This document shows, piece by piece, positions 63,101 to 64,000 of a stretch of 64,000 nt of DNA. The number at the start of each line of letters is the position of its first letter. Position 1 is the stretch's first letter. The position numbers and the translations under genes are program-made. The DNA is from an uncultured Arachnia sp. (GTDB lineage: Bacteria; Actinomycetota; Actinomycetes; Propionibacteriales; Propionibacteriaceae), in contig CANMNB010000013.1 in NCBI GenBank assembly GCA_947499145.1, positions 55,275-119,274 of the forward strand. The letters run 5' to 3'. The notes beneath the pieces were generated by a model. That model saw only the letters and a program-made list of their open reading frames with translations, was not told the DNA's origin and searched no databases.

Positions 63101-63553
63101 GATCTCCTCGGCGCCGGCGATGAGCTCGTCCACGTCGGTGGACGGCGGGGTTGACTTCAGCGTGGGGACACCCACCTTGCGGGCCTGCTCGAGGGCGCGC
63201 ACCTTGTTGCCGGCCAGCTCGAGCACGTCCGCCGACGGGCCGATGAACGTGATGCCGTTGGCCTCGCAGGCGGCGGCGAGTTCCGGGTTCTCCGAGAGGA
63301 AACCGTAGCCGGGGTAGATGGCGTCCGAGCCGGACTGCTTGGCGACGCGGATGATCTCGTCGATGTCCAGGTAGGCCCGCACCGGGTGACCGGGCTCCCC
63401 GATCTGGTAGGACTCGTGAGCCTTGATCCGGTGGTCCGCGTTCCGATCCTCATGGGCGAACACGGCCACCGTGCGGTACCCGAGTTCGTAAGCGGCGCGG
63501 AACGCGCGGACGGCGATCTCACCTCGATTGGCAACCAGAACCTTGGAGAACAT
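60152..63553 (-). CDS. pyc: Pyruvate carboxylase
   Basis: A 1133-residue biotin enzyme making oxaloacetate from pyruvate, bicarbonate and ATP; it replenishes C4 acids. Domains: biotin carboxylase (MFSKVLVANRGEIAVRAFRAA; ATP loop AVAGGGGRGMR; FIEMNPRIQVEHTVTEEI) to about 450; carboxyltransferase near 530-850 (TDTTFRDAHQSLLATRVRT, metal His in HLHTHDTTGG); PC-specific allosteric region; biotin domain at the C-terminus with the IEAMKMEAAI lysine. Length is normal for actinobacterial PYC. ATG 63553 follows TACTCT (63566-63561) by 7 nt; the open frame further upstream lies in repeats. Confidence 0.95.
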   Translation of the reverse strand: MFSKVLVANRGEIAVRAFRAAYELGYRTVAVFAHEDRNADHRIKAHESYQIGEPGHPVRAYLDIDEIIRVAKQSGSDAIYPGYGFLSENPELAAACEANGITFIGPSADVLELAGNKVRALEQARKVGVPTLKSTPPSTDVDELIAGAEEIGFPVFIKAVAGGGGRGMRRVDAPNKFADELGAAMREAEAAFGDPAVFVEQAVGAPRHIEVQILADRTGETVHLFERDCSIQRRHQKVVEIAPAPHISDELREALTSDAVKFAKGLDYFCAGTVEFLVETEGERAGEHVFIEMNPRIQVEHTVTEEITDVDLVQAQMRLASGATLAELDIRQDKLEIRGAALQCRITTEDPLNSFRPDTGVIEAYRSASGAGIRLDGGTTGTGVEISPHFDSLLVKLTARGHDFPMAVARAKRALAEFRVRGVATNISFLRAVLEDPDFEQGNITTAFIDQRPHLLTARNSADRGTKLLRYLASVTVNKPHGDAPTLMDPTVKLPETDLGSDVPAGKRQQLLELGAEGFARQLRQQTAVGVTDTTFRDAHQSLLATRVRTRDLEAVAPHQARMLPNMFSIECWGGATYDVALRFLGEDPWERLAKLRDAMPNQNLQMLLRGRNTVGYTPYPTEVTNAFVEEAAATGVDIFRIFDALNDVEQMRPAIEAVRGTPSVAEVALCYTSNLLDPAEKIYTLDYYLHLAEQIVEAGAHIIAIKDMAGLLRPRAAATLVTALRERFDLPVHLHTHDTTGGQLATLMAAIDAGVDAVDVANSAMSSTTSQPPMSALVMALEGSERAPELDPQAVLELEPYWEAVRRIYAPFESGLPAPTGRVYDHEIPGGQLSNLRQQAIALGLGDKFEQIEYMYGAADKILGRPTKVTPSSKVVGDLALHLVAVGADPEEFEAEPQKFDIPDSVIGFLNGELGTPAGGWPEPFRTKATQGRRQPPRVTEVPEEDLALLADGGRERQETLNRLLFPGPTKEFQDKRDEYGDISVLETVPYLYGMQRGEEYVVTLEKGVQIIYGLEAISESDKHARRTVMTLMNGQLRPVKVRDYSLESEVAAAQKADTSNPGHVAAPFSGAVSVTVEEGDQVAVGDAVATIEAMKMEAAINAPVAGTIKQVVLQGTTQLDGGDLVVVIDPA

Positions 63554-63560
63554 GGGGCAC

Positions 63561-63566
63561 AGAGTA
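63561..63566 (-). promoter_or_regulatory. -10 box, pyruvate carboxylase
   Basis: Minus strand TACTCT, 7 nt before ATG 63553; leaderless. The repeat array begins within about 15 bp upstream of it. Confidence 0.5.
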
Positions 63567-63578
63567 TCCAATCGGCGA

Positions 63579-64000
63579 CCAGCGCCATGGCGTCTGCCCA
63601 GACGCGAACGCCAGCGTTCGTCGTCGAGACCAACGGAACTCGCCCGACGCCAGCCTTGATCGACGCGAGGCCAGCGTCCGTCGTCATCGCCAGCGAAACT
63701 CCCTCGACGCCAGCGTTGGCTCAACCCACCAGCGATACAGCGCTGGCGACGAGGAGTAACGCTGGCGCGCCCAGCGGAAGCGCCGTCAACGAACCCGGCA
63801 TGGGCGACAACGGGTGGCGAGGACGCGACGCCAGCGTTCGTTGTCCACGCCAGCAGTACTCCGCCGACGCCAGCCTCGGTTAGCGAGCCGCCAGCGCTCA
63901 CCTCCGACGCCAGCGAAACTCCTTCGACGCCAGCGTTGGCTCAACCCACCAGCGATACAGCGCTGGCGACGAGGAGTAACGCTGGCGCGCCCATCCGAAG
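63579..64000. repeat. Array of CCAGCG/CGCTGG motifs with 220-bp tandem period
   Basis: By my count CCAGCG or its complement occurs 16 times in 63579-63985, often inside GACGCCAGCGTT or GCCAGCGAAACTCC, with three CCAGCC/CCAGCA variants. An 85-bp block (63689-63773) recurs at 63909-63993 with one mismatch, exactly 220 bp apart; the flanks match more loosely, so the array is tandem. In each block CCAGCG-ATACAG-CGCTGG forms a perfect hairpin. No gene is evident between the pyc promoter and the window edge, and the array continues out of view. Confidence 0.75.

Noticed and set aside
59942..63154. Very long plus-strand open frame opposite pyruvate carboxylase
   Set aside because: Its product is rich in Gly, Arg, His and Leu with no domain pattern; pyruvate carboxylase on the other strand has all its motifs.
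63579..64000. CRISPR array
   Set aside because: Motif copies are irregularly spaced, occur on both strands, and no cas genes are seen; the 85-bp blocks are 220 bp apart.

Overview
The window is a very GC-rich, gene-dense bacterial chromosome segment from an actinobacterium, most likely Propionibacteriaceae (inference). Pointers to Actinobacteria are the divergent rsmI/pmt pair, the fthC/glp/glpR/galU neighbourhood with FmdB and MscL, an IdeR-type regulator, a eukaryotic-type UDP-glucose pyrophosphorylase, a Tad pilus locus and many leaderless starts. Pyruvate carboxylase, pyruvate:ferredoxin oxidoreductase and sucrose phosphorylase fit a facultatively anaerobic, sugar-using propionibacterial lifestyle. 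I see no IS element, prophage, integrase, CRISPR array or rRNA operon.

Layout. 1-2.8 kb: ispE (partial), rsmA, tatD and rsmI, packed on the minus strand and divergent from pmt. 2.8-11.3 kb: protein O-mannosyltransferase, methyltransferase, enoyl-CoA hydratase and SDR pair, FAD oxidoreductase, uracil permease, flavin reductase and a stand-alone trpB. 11.3-17.2 kb: carbohydrate block, with a 972-residue protein ending in a GH105 domain and a GPH sugar symporter, divergent from sucrose phosphorylase. 17.3-22.4 kb: K+ channel, two DNA alkylation-repair-like proteins, hypotheticals, a frameshifted serine hydrolase and tRNA-Ala(CGC). 22.4-29.7 kb: cell-division pair GLPR/GLP, fthC, FmdB, SAF-domain protein, MscL, UGPase, CPBP protease and a CBS protein. 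29.8-35 kb: a nitrite/NO-type operon (DUF2249, hemerythrin, polytopic membrane protein, membrane-fused copper nitrite reductase-like protein) divergent from a Cys-bearing HTH regulator. 35-39.8 kb: fumC, a Rho_N protein, tRNA-Arg(CCT), a Ca2+/Na+ antiporter, a hypothetical and a DHOD-like protein. 39.8-45.5 kb: PFOR, a GltD-like ferredoxin:NADP oxidoreductase and thioredoxin. 45.5-52.9 kb: complete minus-strand tad locus (flp, tadE, tadG-like, cpaB, tadZ, tadA, tadB, tadC, prepilin peptidase). 53-60.2 kb: VWA protein, methyltransferase, IdeR/DtxR regulator, nagA, serC, a frameshifted secreted protein, a 32-residue membrane peptide and a hypothetical. 60.2-64 kb: pyruvate carboxylase, then a repeat-filled non-coding end.

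How parts work together. PFOR, the GltD-like flavoprotein and thioredoxin link pyruvate oxidation to ferredoxin/NADPH and thiol redox; pyruvate carboxylase and fumarase feed the C4 branch. Sucrose phosphorylase yields glucose-1-phosphate, the UGPase substrate. The NirK-type operon and its divergent regulator look like a self-contained nitrosative-stress unit.

Two features run through the window. First, more than 20 genes have a TAnnnT-like -10 box ending only 5-8 nt before the start codon, so most transcripts appear leaderless; in five places the upstream gene's stop codon is the first three bases of that box. Second, several non-coding repeats appear: a 62-bp element in two copies 21.5 kb apart, a short repeat after tRNA-Arg, and a 220-bp-period array of CCAGCG/CGCTGG motifs upstream of pyruvate carboxylase. 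The repeat array, the NirK-type fusion and the unassigned N-terminal half of the GH105 protein are the best candidates for undescribed biology.
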